The notes beneath the pieces were generated by a model that was given only the letters and a program-made list of their open reading frames with translations, was not told the DNA's origin and did no database searches. A stretch of 64,000 bases of DNA. It comes from Janthinobacterium sp. 61. GTDB taxonomy: Bacteria > Pseudomonadota > Gammaproteobacteria > Burkholderiales > Burkholderiaceae_D. Shown one piece after another: positions 1 through 8,221 of this stretch. How positions within the stretch are numbered: the stretch's first letter is position 1; each line of letters opens with the position of its first letter. Made by a program: the position numbers and the translations under genes. The DNA lies in assembly GCF_002846335.1 (NCBI RefSeq), contig NZ_PJMQ01000001.1:2418001-2482000 (forward strand), in the 5' to 3' direction.

Positions 1-923
1 GTGCCGCGTCCGCCCACGGCCACCCACACGACCATCTCGATGGAGTTCGCCGGCGACATTTCGGACGGGTTGATGATGCCCACCTGCGGCACGTACAGGG
101 CGCCGGCGATGCCGCACAGCACGGCCGACAAGGTCCACACAAACAGCTTGAACCACAGTGGGTTGTAGCCGAGAAACATCAGCCGCGCCTCGCTGTCGCG
201 CACGCCCTGCAGCACCCTGCCCAGCTTGGAGCGGACGATGGCGCGCGCGCCCACCAGCGCGGCCAGCAGGAAGGCCAGGGTCAGCAGGAACAGCACGGCG
301 CGGGTGGCGGGTGCCGTCACACTATGGCCCAATATCGTCTTGAAATCCGTGAAACCGTTGTTGCCGCCAAAGCCGGTGTCATTGCGGAAGAACAAGAGCA
401 TGAAGGCATACGTCATCGCTTGCGTGATGATGGAAAAATACACGCCCTTGATGCGCGAGCGAAAGGCGAAATAACCAAACACGAAGGCCAGCACGCCCGG
501 CACCAGCACGACGAGGGCCATGCAATACCAGAAATGTTCCGTGAAGGCCCAGTACCACGGATAAGTTTTCCAGTCGAGAAAGACCATGAAGTCGGGCAAG
601 CTGCTGTGGTACTGGCCCTGGTCGCCGATGGCGCGCATCAGATACATGCCGTGCGCATACGCGCCCAGCGCAAAGAACACGCCGTGGCCCAGGGACAGGA
701 TGCCCGTGTAGCCCCAGACGAGGTCCAGCGCCAGCGCGGCCAGCGCATAGCACATGAACTTGCCCACCAGCGCCACCGTGTAGGCGGACACATGCAGCGC
801 ATGCCCTTCTGCAAACGCCAGGTTAAAAATCGGCAACAGCGCCGCCAGCACCGCGCATGCGGCAATCGCCAGCCAGACGGGCCGCGTAAACAGGCCTTGC
901 TTGGATAGACAGGAGGTAGTCAT
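1..923 (-). CDS. urtC: Urea ABC transporter permease UrtC (partial, C-terminus off the window)
   Basis: Inner-membrane permease of the high-affinity urea importer, partner of UrtB. The minus-strand frame from the ATG at 923 stays open to base 1, about 307 codons, so only the C-terminus is missing. The translation has the branched-chain-type permease pattern: hydrophobic segments near residues 17-33, 47-70 and 130-150, the motif LVWGYTGILSLGHGVFFALG and later LGYNPLWFKLFVWTLSAVLCGIAGA. Its ATG overlaps the urtB stop as ATGA, with an AGGAGGTAG-like ribosome site not needed upstream because translation is probably coupled. Family and gene order (A-B-C) make the urea assignment firm; a general amide or amino-acid permease is the only alternative. 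Confidence 0.93.
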   Translation of the reverse strand, partial: MTTSCLSKQGLFTRPVWLAIAACAVLAALLPIFNLAFAEGHALHVSAYTVALVGKFMCYALAALALDLVWGYTGILSLGHGVFFALGAYAHGMYLMRAIGDQGQYHSSLPDFMVFLDWKTYPWYWAFTEHFWYCMALVVLVPGVLAFVFGYFAFRSRIKGVYFSIITQAMTYAFMLLFFRNDTGFGGNNGFTDFKTILGHSVTAPATRAVLFLLTLAFLLAALVGARAIVRSKLGRVLQGVRDSEARLMFLGYNPLWFKLFVWTLSAVLCGIAGALYVPQVGIINPSEMSPANSIEMVVWVAVGGRG

Positions 924-2512
924 TCGACGCTGCGTCCCTTCATGGCAAACAGGCCCTGCGGCCGGCGCTGGATAAAGATGATGATGAATACGAGAATGGC
1001 GATTTTCGCCAGCACGGCGCCCGCCACCGGTTCGAGGAATTTGTTCACTTCGCCCAGGCCCAGCGCGGCGATCACGGTGCCGGCCAGCTGGCCCACGCCA
1101 CCGAGCACCACCACCATGAAGGAATCAACGATGTAGCTTTGGCCCAGGTCCGGCCCCACGTTGCCCAGCTGCGACAGGGCCACACCGCCCAGCCCCGCGA
1201 TGCCGGAACCAAGGCCGAAGGTCAGCATGTCGACCTTGCCCGTGGCCACGCCCACGCAATCGGCCATGCGGCGGTTTTGCGTTACGGCCCGCACGAACAG
1301 CCCCAGGCGCGTCTTGTTCAGGATCAACCACACTGCCACCACCACGACGATGGCGAAGGCTATGATGGCCAGGCGGTTGTACGGCAGCACGAGGCCGCCC
1401 AGCACGGTCACGCCGCCCGACATCCAGGCCGGGTTGGCCACTTCCACGTTTTGCGCGCCAAAGATCGTGCGGACAAGCTGCATGAGGATCAGGCTGATGC
1501 CCCAGGTGGCCAGCAGGGTTTCCAGCGGCCGCCCGTACAGCCAGCGGATCACGGTGCGCTCGAGCACCATGCCCACCAGTCCGGCAACAAGAAAGGCGGC
1601 CGGCAGCGCGGCCAGCAGGTAGGCCTCCTGCATGCCGGGCAGGTAGGTGCGGAAAAACAGCTGGCACAGATACGTCGTGTAGGCGCCTATCATCAGCAAT
1701 TCGCCGTGCGCCATGTTGATGATGCCCATCAAGCCGAACGTGATGGCCAGCCCCAGCGCGGCCAGCAACAGCACGCTGCCCAGTGAAATGCCATAGAACA
1801 CATTGCCGGCGAATTCCATGCGCGCCACTCTAGCCTTGATCTGGCGCATGGTCTCGATGGCGGCCAGCTGCACGGCTTCGTCCGGCTCGCCATCCTTTTC
1901 CAGCATGGCTTGCAGCACGGGCAGCAAGCGCGCATCGCTGCTGCCGGACAGCGCCTGCACGGCGGCCTTGCGCGTGGCGGCGTCCGGCGCATGCAGGTTG
2001 GCGCTGGCGATCAGCACCTGCAATAGCTGTTTAATGTCAGCATCGTTTTCCCGCGCCAGCGCCTTGCGGATAAGGGGGATTTGCGCGGGGTCAACGGCCT
2101 TTTGCAAGGCTTGCGCGGCCGCCAGGCGGGCGCTGCGCTCCGGCGCCAGCAGCTGCAAGCCGGACAAGGCGCCCGCCACGGCCGCGCGCAAGCGGTTGTT
2201 AACCATCACGCCATCGAGGCCATCGGGCAGCGGAACGCTCTGGCCGATGGCCGGGTCATACGCCTGCTCGCCGTCGACGACATACACTTTGCCGTCCGGC
2301 CCGGCATACAGGCCGTCGTCCTGCAAGGCTTGGAGCACCTTGGCAGCCTCGGGCGTGGCCAGGGCGGCGATCTGGGCGACGGCAGCGACCCTGGCGTCAG
2401 AATCGTCGGCAGCCAGCGGTTTGAGCAGTTCAGGAGAGATGGCGGCCTGCGCCAGCGAGGACAATAACAGGCAGACGAGGACCAGCAATTTGGGGATAAG
2501 CTGCATATGCAT
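920..2512 (-). CDS. urtB: Urea ABC transporter permease UrtB
   Basis: Second membrane permease of the urea importer. The open frame reaches back to 2566, but a signal peptide (LIPKLLVLVCLLLSSLAQA) begins just after the ATGs at 2512 and 2506, so one of these is the likely start; neither has a clear ribosome site. The N-terminal 200 or so residues form an exported helical, HEAT-repeat-like domain (repeats such as DARVAAVAQIAAL and ARLLPVLQAML), followed by a LIV-type permease domain beginning YGISLGSVLLLAALGLAITFGL. This two-part layout is usual for proteobacterial UrtB (about 530 residues). It lies 130 bp downstream of urtA with a palindrome (2572-2598) in the gap, and overlaps urtC by ATGA. 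Confidence 0.93.
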   Translation of the reverse strand: MHMQLIPKLLVLVCLLLSSLAQAAISPELLKPLAADDSDARVAAVAQIAALATPEAAKVLQALQDDGLYAGPDGKVYVVDGEQAYDPAIGQSVPLPDGLDGVMVNNRLRAAVAGALSGLQLLAPERSARLAAAQALQKAVDPAQIPLIRKALARENDADIKQLLQVLIASANLHAPDAATRKAAVQALSGSSDARLLPVLQAMLEKDGEPDEAVQLAAIETMRQIKARVARMEFAGNVFYGISLGSVLLLAALGLAITFGLMGIINMAHGELLMIGAYTTYLCQLFFRTYLPGMQEAYLLAALPAAFLVAGLVGMVLERTVIRWLYGRPLETLLATWGISLILMQLVRTIFGAQNVEVANPAWMSGGVTVLGGLVLPYNRLAIIAFAIVVVVAVWLILNKTRLGLFVRAVTQNRRMADCVGVATGKVDMLTFGLGSGIAGLGGVALSQLGNVGPDLGQSYIVDSFMVVVLGGVGQLAGTVIAALGLGEVNKFLEPVAGAVLAKIAILVFIIIFIQRRPQGLFAMKGRSVE

Positions 2513-2571
2513 AGATACCATGTAGTAAAGCCGATGTCTTGATAAGTATCCTTCCCCCATAGGCAAGGACA

Positions 2572-2598
2572 GGGGTCAGACCCGGCGGGTCTGACCCC
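2572..2598. repeat. 27-bp palindrome, GGGGTCAGACCC family, in the urtA-urtB gap
   Basis: Arms GGGGTCAGACCCG and CGGGTCTGACCCC are perfectly complementary around a single central G. The same arms recur at 17616-17644 and 34013-34039. In RNA it would form a stable hairpin 3' of urtA, inside the operon. Confidence 0.9.
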
Positions 2599-2642
2599 AG
2601 CTCTTTGCCTGGGGTTGCGATGACCATTCGACGCGCAAGCGC

Positions 2643-3896
2643 CTACAGCTTTTGCTTGCCCTCATTGCCCTTGATAAAGGGGCTCCACGGCTGGGCGCGT
2701 ATCGGCTCCTTGGTTTTCCACACAACATTGAATTGCCCATCAGCCTTGATTTCGCCGATCATCACGGGCTTGTGCAAGTGGTGGTTGGTCGGGTCCATGG
2801 TCAGGGTAAAGCCAGACGGCGCCTTGACGCTCTGGCCGGCCATGGCGGCGATCACCTTGTCCGTGTCCGTCGATTTGGCTTTTTCCACCGCTTGCGCCCA
2901 CATGTGGATGCCCACATAGGTCGCTTCCATGGGGTCGTTCGTCACCACCGAACCCGCGTTCGGCAACTTTTGCGCCACTGCATACGCTTTCCACTGCTTG
3001 ATGAAAGCCGTATTCACGGGGTTCTTGACGGATTCAAAATAATTCCAGGCCGCCAGGTGACCGAGCAAAGGCTTGGTATCGATGCCGCGCAGCTCTTCCT
3101 CACCCACGGAAAACGCAACGACGGGGACGTCCGTAGCTTTCAAGCCCGCATTGCCCAGTTCCTTGTAAAACGGCACGTTGGAATCGCCATTGATGGTGGA
3201 AATGACGGCCGTCTTGCCGCCCGTGGAAAATTTCTTGATGTTGGCGACGATGGTTTGATAGTCGGCGTGGCCGAACGGCGTGTAGACCTCGCTAATATCG
3301 CTATCCTTGACGCCTTTGCTCTTCAGGAAGGCGCGCAATATCTTGTTGGTGGTGCGCGGGTAAACGTAATCCGTGCCCAGCAGCACGAAGCGCCTGGCGC
3401 CGCCGCCATCCTTGCTCATCAGGTATTCCACGGCGGGAATCGCCTGCTGGTTCGGCGCGGCGCCCGTATAAAACACATTCTTTTCCAGCTCCTCGCCTTC
3501 GTATTGCACCGGATAAAACAGCAGGCTGTTGAGTTCCTTGAACACGGGCAAGACGGATTTACGGGACACGGACGTCCAGCAACCAAACACCACGGCCACT
3601 TTATCTTGCGCCACCAGCTGGCGCGCTTTTTCCGCAAACAAGGGCCAGTTCGACGCCGGATCGACCACGACGGCTTCCAGCTTCTTGCCCAGCACGCCGC
3701 CCTTGGCATTGATCTCGGCGATCGTCATCAAGGCCACGTCTTTCAGCGACGTTTCGGAAATGGCCATGGTGCCCGACAGGGAGTGCAAGATGCCCACCTT
3801 GATGGTGTCGGCGGCCAGGGCTGCCTGCATGGTGATGGACGTGGCCAGGGCCAGGGCGCCGGCGGCGGCCGCTTTCAGGATGATGCGTCGTGACAT
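2643..3896 (-). CDS. urtA: Urea ABC transporter substrate-binding protein UrtA
   Basis: Periplasmic urea-binding protein that delivers urea to UrtBC. I place the start at the ATG ending at 3896 because an AGGAG ribosome site lies 6-10 bases upstream and the protein then opens with MSRRIILKAAAAGALALAT, a signal peptide with a twin arginine, cleaved near AALAAD; the longer frame to 4010 has no such support. The 417-residue product shows the type I periplasmic-binding fold of the urea branch (DTIKVGILHSLSGTMAISE, VAVVFGCWTSVSRKSVLPV, LLFYPVQYEG, MIGEIKADGQFNVVW). First gene of urtABC(DE); D and E would lie beyond the left edge. In the family, expression follows nitrogen limitation; no operator was recognised here. 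Confidence 0.95.
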   Translation of the reverse strand: MSRRIILKAAAAGALALATSITMQAALAADTIKVGILHSLSGTMAISETSLKDVALMTIAEINAKGGVLGKKLEAVVVDPASNWPLFAEKARQLVAQDKVAVVFGCWTSVSRKSVLPVFKELNSLLFYPVQYEGEELEKNVFYTGAAPNQQAIPAVEYLMSKDGGGARRFVLLGTDYVYPRTTNKILRAFLKSKGVKDSDISEVYTPFGHADYQTIVANIKKFSTGGKTAVISTINGDSNVPFYKELGNAGLKATDVPVVAFSVGEEELRGIDTKPLLGHLAAWNYFESVKNPVNTAFIKQWKAYAVAQKLPNAGSVVTNDPMEATYVGIHMWAQAVEKAKSTDTDKVIAAMAGQSVKAPSGFTLTMDPTNHHLHKPVMIGEIKADGQFNVVWKTKEPIRAQPWSPFIKGNEGKQKL

Positions 3897-4096
3897 GGGG
3901 ACTCCTGTGATGTATTCGTGGGGGACGGACTGGGCATACGATGTTGTTAAAGCAGAATGCATGCCAGCACCAGCAGGCGTCCGCCATGGTGCACGCGGCT
4001 CTCTCCGCACGAAAAAAAACCTGGCTGCACAAGGACTGTGCAGCCAGGTTTCAAATTGCCGTAAAACGGTGCGCCGGACGCATTAATCCTTGCGCT

Positions 4097-4885
4097 TCAA
4101 TCCTTGCGCGGCACGCCCCGCAAGCGGCGCCAGCCCTTGCGGCCCAGCGGAAACAGCAGCACGAAAGCGATCAGCCATGGCAGGATATACGCCATGGCCG
4201 TGATGGCGTTGGCCACGCCTTCCGACAGGTTTTCCGTGAAATTGCCCAGTGCGCGCTTGACGGGGCGCCAGAACGACTGCTTGCCTTCGGCACTGATGGC
4301 CACGTTCAGCAAGTCCGTATCGATGCGCTGCATCAACAGCGCATTGGCCGCCGTCGCCTGCTCCAGTTCCACTTGCACGGTGGCCAGTTCCTTGGTCACC
4401 TTGATCAAGGCATCGACGTTCACGCCCGAGCGTTTTTCCAACTCCTGCAATTGCGCCTGGTATTGCTTGAGCATTTCCAGGCGTTTCTTGCTGTCGAGCA
4501 CAGGACGGCCCAGATCTTCCACCTTGGTGCCCTGGCTGGTAACGTCGCCTCCGGCCGCAACCAGCGCCACGAGCTTCTTGATGCCGGCGGGCTTGGCGCG
4601 CATGCTGATGCGCGCATGCACGTGACGACCGCCGTCTATGCTCGAGTCGAGCAGCAGACAGCCATTGTCCGTATCGGCCTTGCAGGCGGCGACCACTTTT
4701 TCATACAGGGGCCGCACTTGCGCTTCATTCGTATCGACGCCGACATTGTGTTCATACGCAAGAAACTCGCTGCCTTTTTCCTTGCCGTCGAGACGCGCGG
4801 CACTGGACTGGCCCGCGCTCTCTCCCTTGCCGCCGCAACCGGCCAGCAGCAACAGGCTTATCAAACATAGGGATACTTTTTTCAT
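4097..4885 (-). CDS. DUF4349-type membrane-anchored lipoprotein
   Basis: Predicted inner- or outer-membrane lipoprotein of unknown role. The ATG ending at 4885 gives a lipoprotein signal with lipobox L-A-G-C at Cys17; the frame upstream to 4966 is unlikely. A central coiled-coil stretch (KKRLEMLKQYQAQLQELEKRSGVNVDALIKVTKELATVQVELEQA, residues about 132-180) and a C-terminal membrane helix (AYILPWLIAFVLLFPLG) followed by a basic tail match the DUF4349 pattern. It begins 16 bp after the transglutaminase-like gene, so the two are probably one transcript. Function cannot be told from sequence. Confidence 0.75.
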   Translation of the reverse strand: MKKVSLCLISLLLLAGCGGKGESAGQSSAARLDGKEKGSEFLAYEHNVGVDTNEAQVRPLYEKVVAACKADTDNGCLLLDSSIDGGRHVHARISMRAKPAGIKKLVALVAAGGDVTSQGTKVEDLGRPVLDSKKRLEMLKQYQAQLQELEKRSGVNVDALIKVTKELATVQVELEQATAANALLMQRIDTDLLNVAISAEGKQSFWRPVKRALGNFTENLSEGVANAITAMAYILPWLIAFVLLFPLGRKGWRRLRGVPRKD

Positions 4886-4901
4886 GATTTCTTTCGTCGA
4901 G

Positions 4902-5513
4902 TTATTTGTGCCGCGGCAGCAATTGAATATCGGGCAAATGCGCGGCCACCTCCTGCACCGTGGCATAAACGGTCAAGGATGCCACCACCTGTGGCAGCGG
5001 TGCCGGCCAGATTTCAGGCAAATCGCACTCCTCGGGCGCCAGCACGGGAAAGGCCAGCTGCTCCTGCGGCGGGGTGAAGGCGGCGGCGACACCGGGCTTG
5101 TTGCCACGCGCATCGATGCGGTACCAGCCAAACTCTTGCAGGTACACGGCATTCAAGCCATGCAGGCAAAACGGCGGCCCCACCTCGCCCACGGCCAGGC
5201 GCTGATAGCACAGCCCGGCCGGAATGCCATTGGCGCGCAGCAGCGCGGCCAGCAGATGGCTTTTCGCATAACAATAGCCCGTGCCATGCTGCAACACGTC
5301 AGAAGCGCGGCAAGTGACGGGATTGCGCTGGTAGTCCCAGCTGTGGGCAATCTCATCGCGCACGAAGGCAAAGCAGCGGGCCGCGATGGCGGCATCGCCC
5401 GACGCGCCGGCGGCCAGCTCGGCCGCCCTGGCGCGCACGGCCGGATGGTCGCTGTCTATGTAAGTGCTGCTGGCTAGATATATGGAAAAGTCGGGGGAAA
5501 AGTCGGTAGACAT
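4902..5513 (-). CDS. Transglutaminase-like cysteine protein
   Basis: Cytoplasmic protein with the transglutaminase/cysteine-protease core: Cys in HGTGYCYAKSHLLAALLR, His in PPFCLHGLNAVYL and Asp in GWYRIDARG, spaced as in the Cys-His-Asp triad of this superfamily. Start uncertain: ATGs at 5531 and 5513 are both possible and neither has a good ribosome site; I chose 5513 (MSTDFSPDFSIYL). No signal peptide. Likely co-transcribed with the downstream lipoprotein gene. Such proteins act as peptidases or amidases on peptides or polyamines; the substrate here is unknown. Confidence 0.78.
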   Translation of the reverse strand: MSTDFSPDFSIYLASSTYIDSDHPAVRARAAELAAGASGDAAIAARCFAFVRDEIAHSWDYQRNPVTCRASDVLQHGTGYCYAKSHLLAALLRANGIPAGLCYQRLAVGEVGPPFCLHGLNAVYLQEFGWYRIDARGNKPGVAAAFTPPQEQLAFPVLAPEECDLPEIWPAPLPQVVASLTVYATVQEVAAHLPDIQLLPRHK

Positions 5514-5679
5514 GGCGTCAAGGTCTTGCATAAAGATAATGCGCGATTCTAGTCGAAGCAGACCGAAATCGAGCGTTTCCTTGCGCAGGAACAAAGAAAA
5601 TCCACGTTTCAGGCTCGCTGGGCGGGGGCCGGCGACTTTGGCGACGGCCCGGTAGCTGGTATCATTCGGGCAAACGCCA

Positions 5680-5699
5680 GCCGGCCCCATTGGGCCGGC
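5680..5699. other. GC-rich inverted repeat upstream of the DUF2760/Hsp70 unit
   Basis: GCCGGCCC-CATT-GGGCCGGC, a perfect 8-bp stem with a 4-base loop, 70 bp before the first gene. It may be a leader hairpin or an operator; there is no T-run on either strand, so it is not a standard terminator. Confidence 0.5.
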
Positions 5700-5769
5700 G
5701 CATGCAACACCTTGCGAAGCGGTTCCGCGCCGCCGACGCCTCCCCTACAGATCAGAGAAACGAGTTCCT

Positions 5770-6351
5770 ATGAGCACACCATCGTCCCACCCATCGTTCT
5801 GGCGCCGCGTCCCGCTGGCTTTCGGCGCCTTCTTCAGCACCCTGTCGGACGCCGCCTATGCGGCCCGCGTCGAAAAACTGTCCTTGCCCGAGGCTGCGCC
5901 CGTCGCTCCCGTGGCTCCGGCACCCGCTCCCGTGCCGACGCCGGCCGCCGCCCCCGTCATATTGAAAGAAGCCACGCCGGACGCCGCCCTGCAGTTACTT
6001 GCTTTACTGCAACGCGAAGCGCGATTGATCGACTTCACCCAGGAAAACCTGGGCAGCCATGCCGACGCCGACATCGGCGCGGCCGCCCGTGTGGTGCATG
6101 AAGGCTGCGCCAAGGTCATGCGCGAATACTTCACCATCGAGGCCGTGCGCCAGGAAGCCGAAGGCAGCCGCATCGTCCTGCAGGAAGGTTTTAATTCCGC
6201 GCAAGTGCGCCTGACGGGCAACGTCGTCGGTTCCGCGCCGTACACGGGCACCCTCAGTCACCGCGGCTGGCGCGCCTCCAGCGTACGCCTGCCGAAACTG
6301 AGCGAGCAACACGACGCCGCCATCCTGGCCCCGGCCGAGGTGGAACTGTGA
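5770..6351 (+). CDS. DUF2760 domain protein, partner of the Hsp70 pair
   Basis: A 193-residue protein: short N-terminal region, Ala/Pro-rich linker (about residues 43-62) and a conserved domain from residue 67 (ALQLLALLQREARLIDFTQENL, ARVVHEGCAKVMREYF, GSAPYTGTLSHRGWRA) that I recognise as DUF2760. Such genes commonly sit directly before Hsp70 genes, as here: its stop overlaps the GTG start of the next gene (GTGA), implying coupled translation and joint function. A plausible role is a co-chaperone or client adaptor, but that is inference from context only. The N-terminal FWRRVPLAFGAFFSTL could associate with membrane but is not a clear signal peptide. Confidence 0.82.
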   Translation: MSTPSSHPSFWRRVPLAFGAFFSTLSDAAYAARVEKLSLPEAAPVAPVAPAPAPVPTPAAAPVILKEATPDAALQLLALLQREARLIDFTQENLGSHADADIGAAARVVHEGCAKVMREYFTIEAVRQEAEGSRIVLQEGFNSAQVRLTGNVVGSAPYTGTLSHRGWRASSVRLPKLSEQHDAAILAPAEVEL

Positions 6352-8219
6352 ACGATACCGTCAACCCTACCCCGCGCTACGCCATCGGCATCGACCTGGG
6401 CACCACCCATAGCGCCCTCTCGTATGTGAACCTGGTCGAGAGCGACGGCGAAAAGTCCAGCCACGGCGTGCTGAAAGTGCCGCAGCTGTCGGCGCCCGGC
6501 ACCGTCGAAGAACTGCCGCTGCTGCCATCGTTCGTCTACCTGCCGCACGCTGACGAAGTGGCGGCGGGCGACCTGGCCCTGCCCTGGGTGACCGAAGAAG
6601 CGGAGGCGCCGTTCGTCGTCGGCGAAATGGCCCGCAGCCGCGGCGCCACCACGCCCATCCGCCTGGTGTCGAGCGCGAAAAGCTGGCTGTGCCACCCGGG
6701 CGTAGACCGCCGCGCGGCGATCTTGCCGAACGACGCGCCGGCGGAAGTGGCGCGCATCTCGCCCATCACGGCGGCCACGCGCTATCTGACGCATTTGCGC
6801 CAGGCCTGGGACAACGCCCACCCGCAAGCGCCGTTTGCGCAGCAGGAAATCACGGTGACGATTCCTGCGTCCTTCGACCCGGCCGCGCGCGAGCTGACGA
6901 TGGAAGCGGCGCAGGCAGCCGGCTACACTTCATTGACCTTGCTGGAAGAGCCGCAGGCGGCCCTGTACAGCTGGATCCAGACCAGCGAGGGACGCTGGCG
7001 CAAGGAAGTCAAGCCGGGCGACATCATCCTCGTCGTCGACGTGGGAGGCGGCACCAGCGACTTTTCGCTGATCGCCGTTCTGGAACGCGACGGCGTGCTG
7101 GAACCGCACCGCGTCGCCGTCGGTGAACACATCCTGCTGGGCGGCGACAATATGGACCTGGCGCTGGCCCACCTGGTGGCCCGCAAGCTGGCCGCCAACG
7201 GCACCCAGCTCGACGCCTGGCAAATGCGCGCGCTCACTTATGGCTGCCGCAGCGCCAAGGAAAGCCTGCTGGCTGACAGCGGCCTCGATGTGACACCGAT
7301 CGTCGTGCCGAGCCGCGGTTCGAAACTGATCGGAGGCTCCATCCGCACGGAACTGACGCGCGCGGAAGTGTCCACCTTTATCCTCGACGGCTTCTTCCCG
7401 CAAGTGGAAGCATCGAGCCGCCCTGCCGTGCGCACGCGCGCCGGCCTGACGCAACTGGGCTTGCCGTATGCGCAGGACGCGGCCATCACGCGCCACCTGG
7501 CCGCGTTCCTGGGCCGCCAGGTGGCGGCGACCAGCGAACTGGATGGTTTTGCGGGCCGCCAGGCGGACGGCGCCAGCTTTTTGCACCCGACGGCCGTGCT
7601 GTTCAACGGCGGCGTCTTCAAGTCGGACTTGCTGGTACAGCGCATCATGGCCACCGTCAACGACTGGCTGTACATGGAAGGCGCGGAACCAGCGCGCATG
7701 CTGGCCGGGGCCGACCTGGACCTGGCCGTGGCCCGTGGCGCCGCCTACTACAGCTACGTGCGGCGCGGCCATGGCGTGCGTATCCGCGGCGGCACGGCCA
7801 GCGCCTTCTACGTGGCCATCGAATCGGCCATGCCGGCCATCCCCGGCATGGAACCGCCGATCCAGGCCCTGTGCGTGGCGCCGTTCGGCATGGAAGAAGG
7901 CAGCGAACTGGAATTGCCAGGCCAGCAATTCGGCCTGGTGGTGGGCGAACCCGTGCACTTCCGCTTCTTCGCCTCGTCCACGCGCCGCAACGACCAGATC
8001 GGCGACCTGCTCGATTTCTGGGGCCCCGATGAATTGCAGGAACTGAGCGAAATCCACGCGACGCTGTCTGCCGAAGGCCGCCAGGCTGGCGACGTGGTGC
8101 AAGTCAAGCTGCACGCCAGAGTCACGGAAGCGGGCACCCTGGAGCTGCTGGCCGTCTCCCCTGATGGCGCCGAGCGCTGGAAAGTGGAATTCGACGTGCG
8201 CGGCACGCCGCAGCAATAA
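6348..8219 (+). CDS. Hsp70-family ATPase, short form
   Basis: A divergent DnaK-like ATPase of 623 residues starting at GTG 6348, overlapping the previous stop by 4 bp. The actin-like nucleotide-binding domain is intact: phosphate-1 motif IGIDLGTTHSA (residues 13-23), ITVTIPASFDPAARELTMEAAQAAG, phosphate-2 motif VVDVGGGTSDFSLI near residue 228, and an FNGGVF adenosine-site motif near 420. The C-terminal part is a short beta-rich domain rather than the full DnaK substrate-binding domain with lid. Not the housekeeping DnaK: no grpE or dnaJ nearby. Forms a three-gene unit with the DUF2760 gene and a second Hsp70. Confidence 0.88.
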   Translation: MNDTVNPTPRYAIGIDLGTTHSALSYVNLVESDGEKSSHGVLKVPQLSAPGTVEELPLLPSFVYLPHADEVAAGDLALPWVTEEAEAPFVVGEMARSRGATTPIRLVSSAKSWLCHPGVDRRAAILPNDAPAEVARISPITAATRYLTHLRQAWDNAHPQAPFAQQEITVTIPASFDPAARELTMEAAQAAGYTSLTLLEEPQAALYSWIQTSEGRWRKEVKPGDIILVVDVGGGTSDFSLIAVLERDGVLEPHRVAVGEHILLGGDNMDLALAHLVARKLAANGTQLDAWQMRALTYGCRSAKESLLADSGLDVTPIVVPSRGSKLIGGSIRTELTRAEVSTFILDGFFPQVEASSRPAVRTRAGLTQLGLPYAQDAAITRHLAAFLGRQVAATSELDGFAGRQADGASFLHPTAVLFNGGVFKSDLLVQRIMATVNDWLYMEGAEPARMLAGADLDLAVARGAAYYSYVRRGHGVRIRGGTASAFYVAIESAMPAIPGMEPPIQALCVAPFGMEEGSELELPGQQFGLVVGEPVHFRFFASSTRRNDQIGDLLDFWGPDELQELSEIHATLSAEGRQAGDVVQVKLHARVTEAGTLELLAVSPDGAERWKVEFDVRGTPQQ

Positions 8220-8221
8220 GC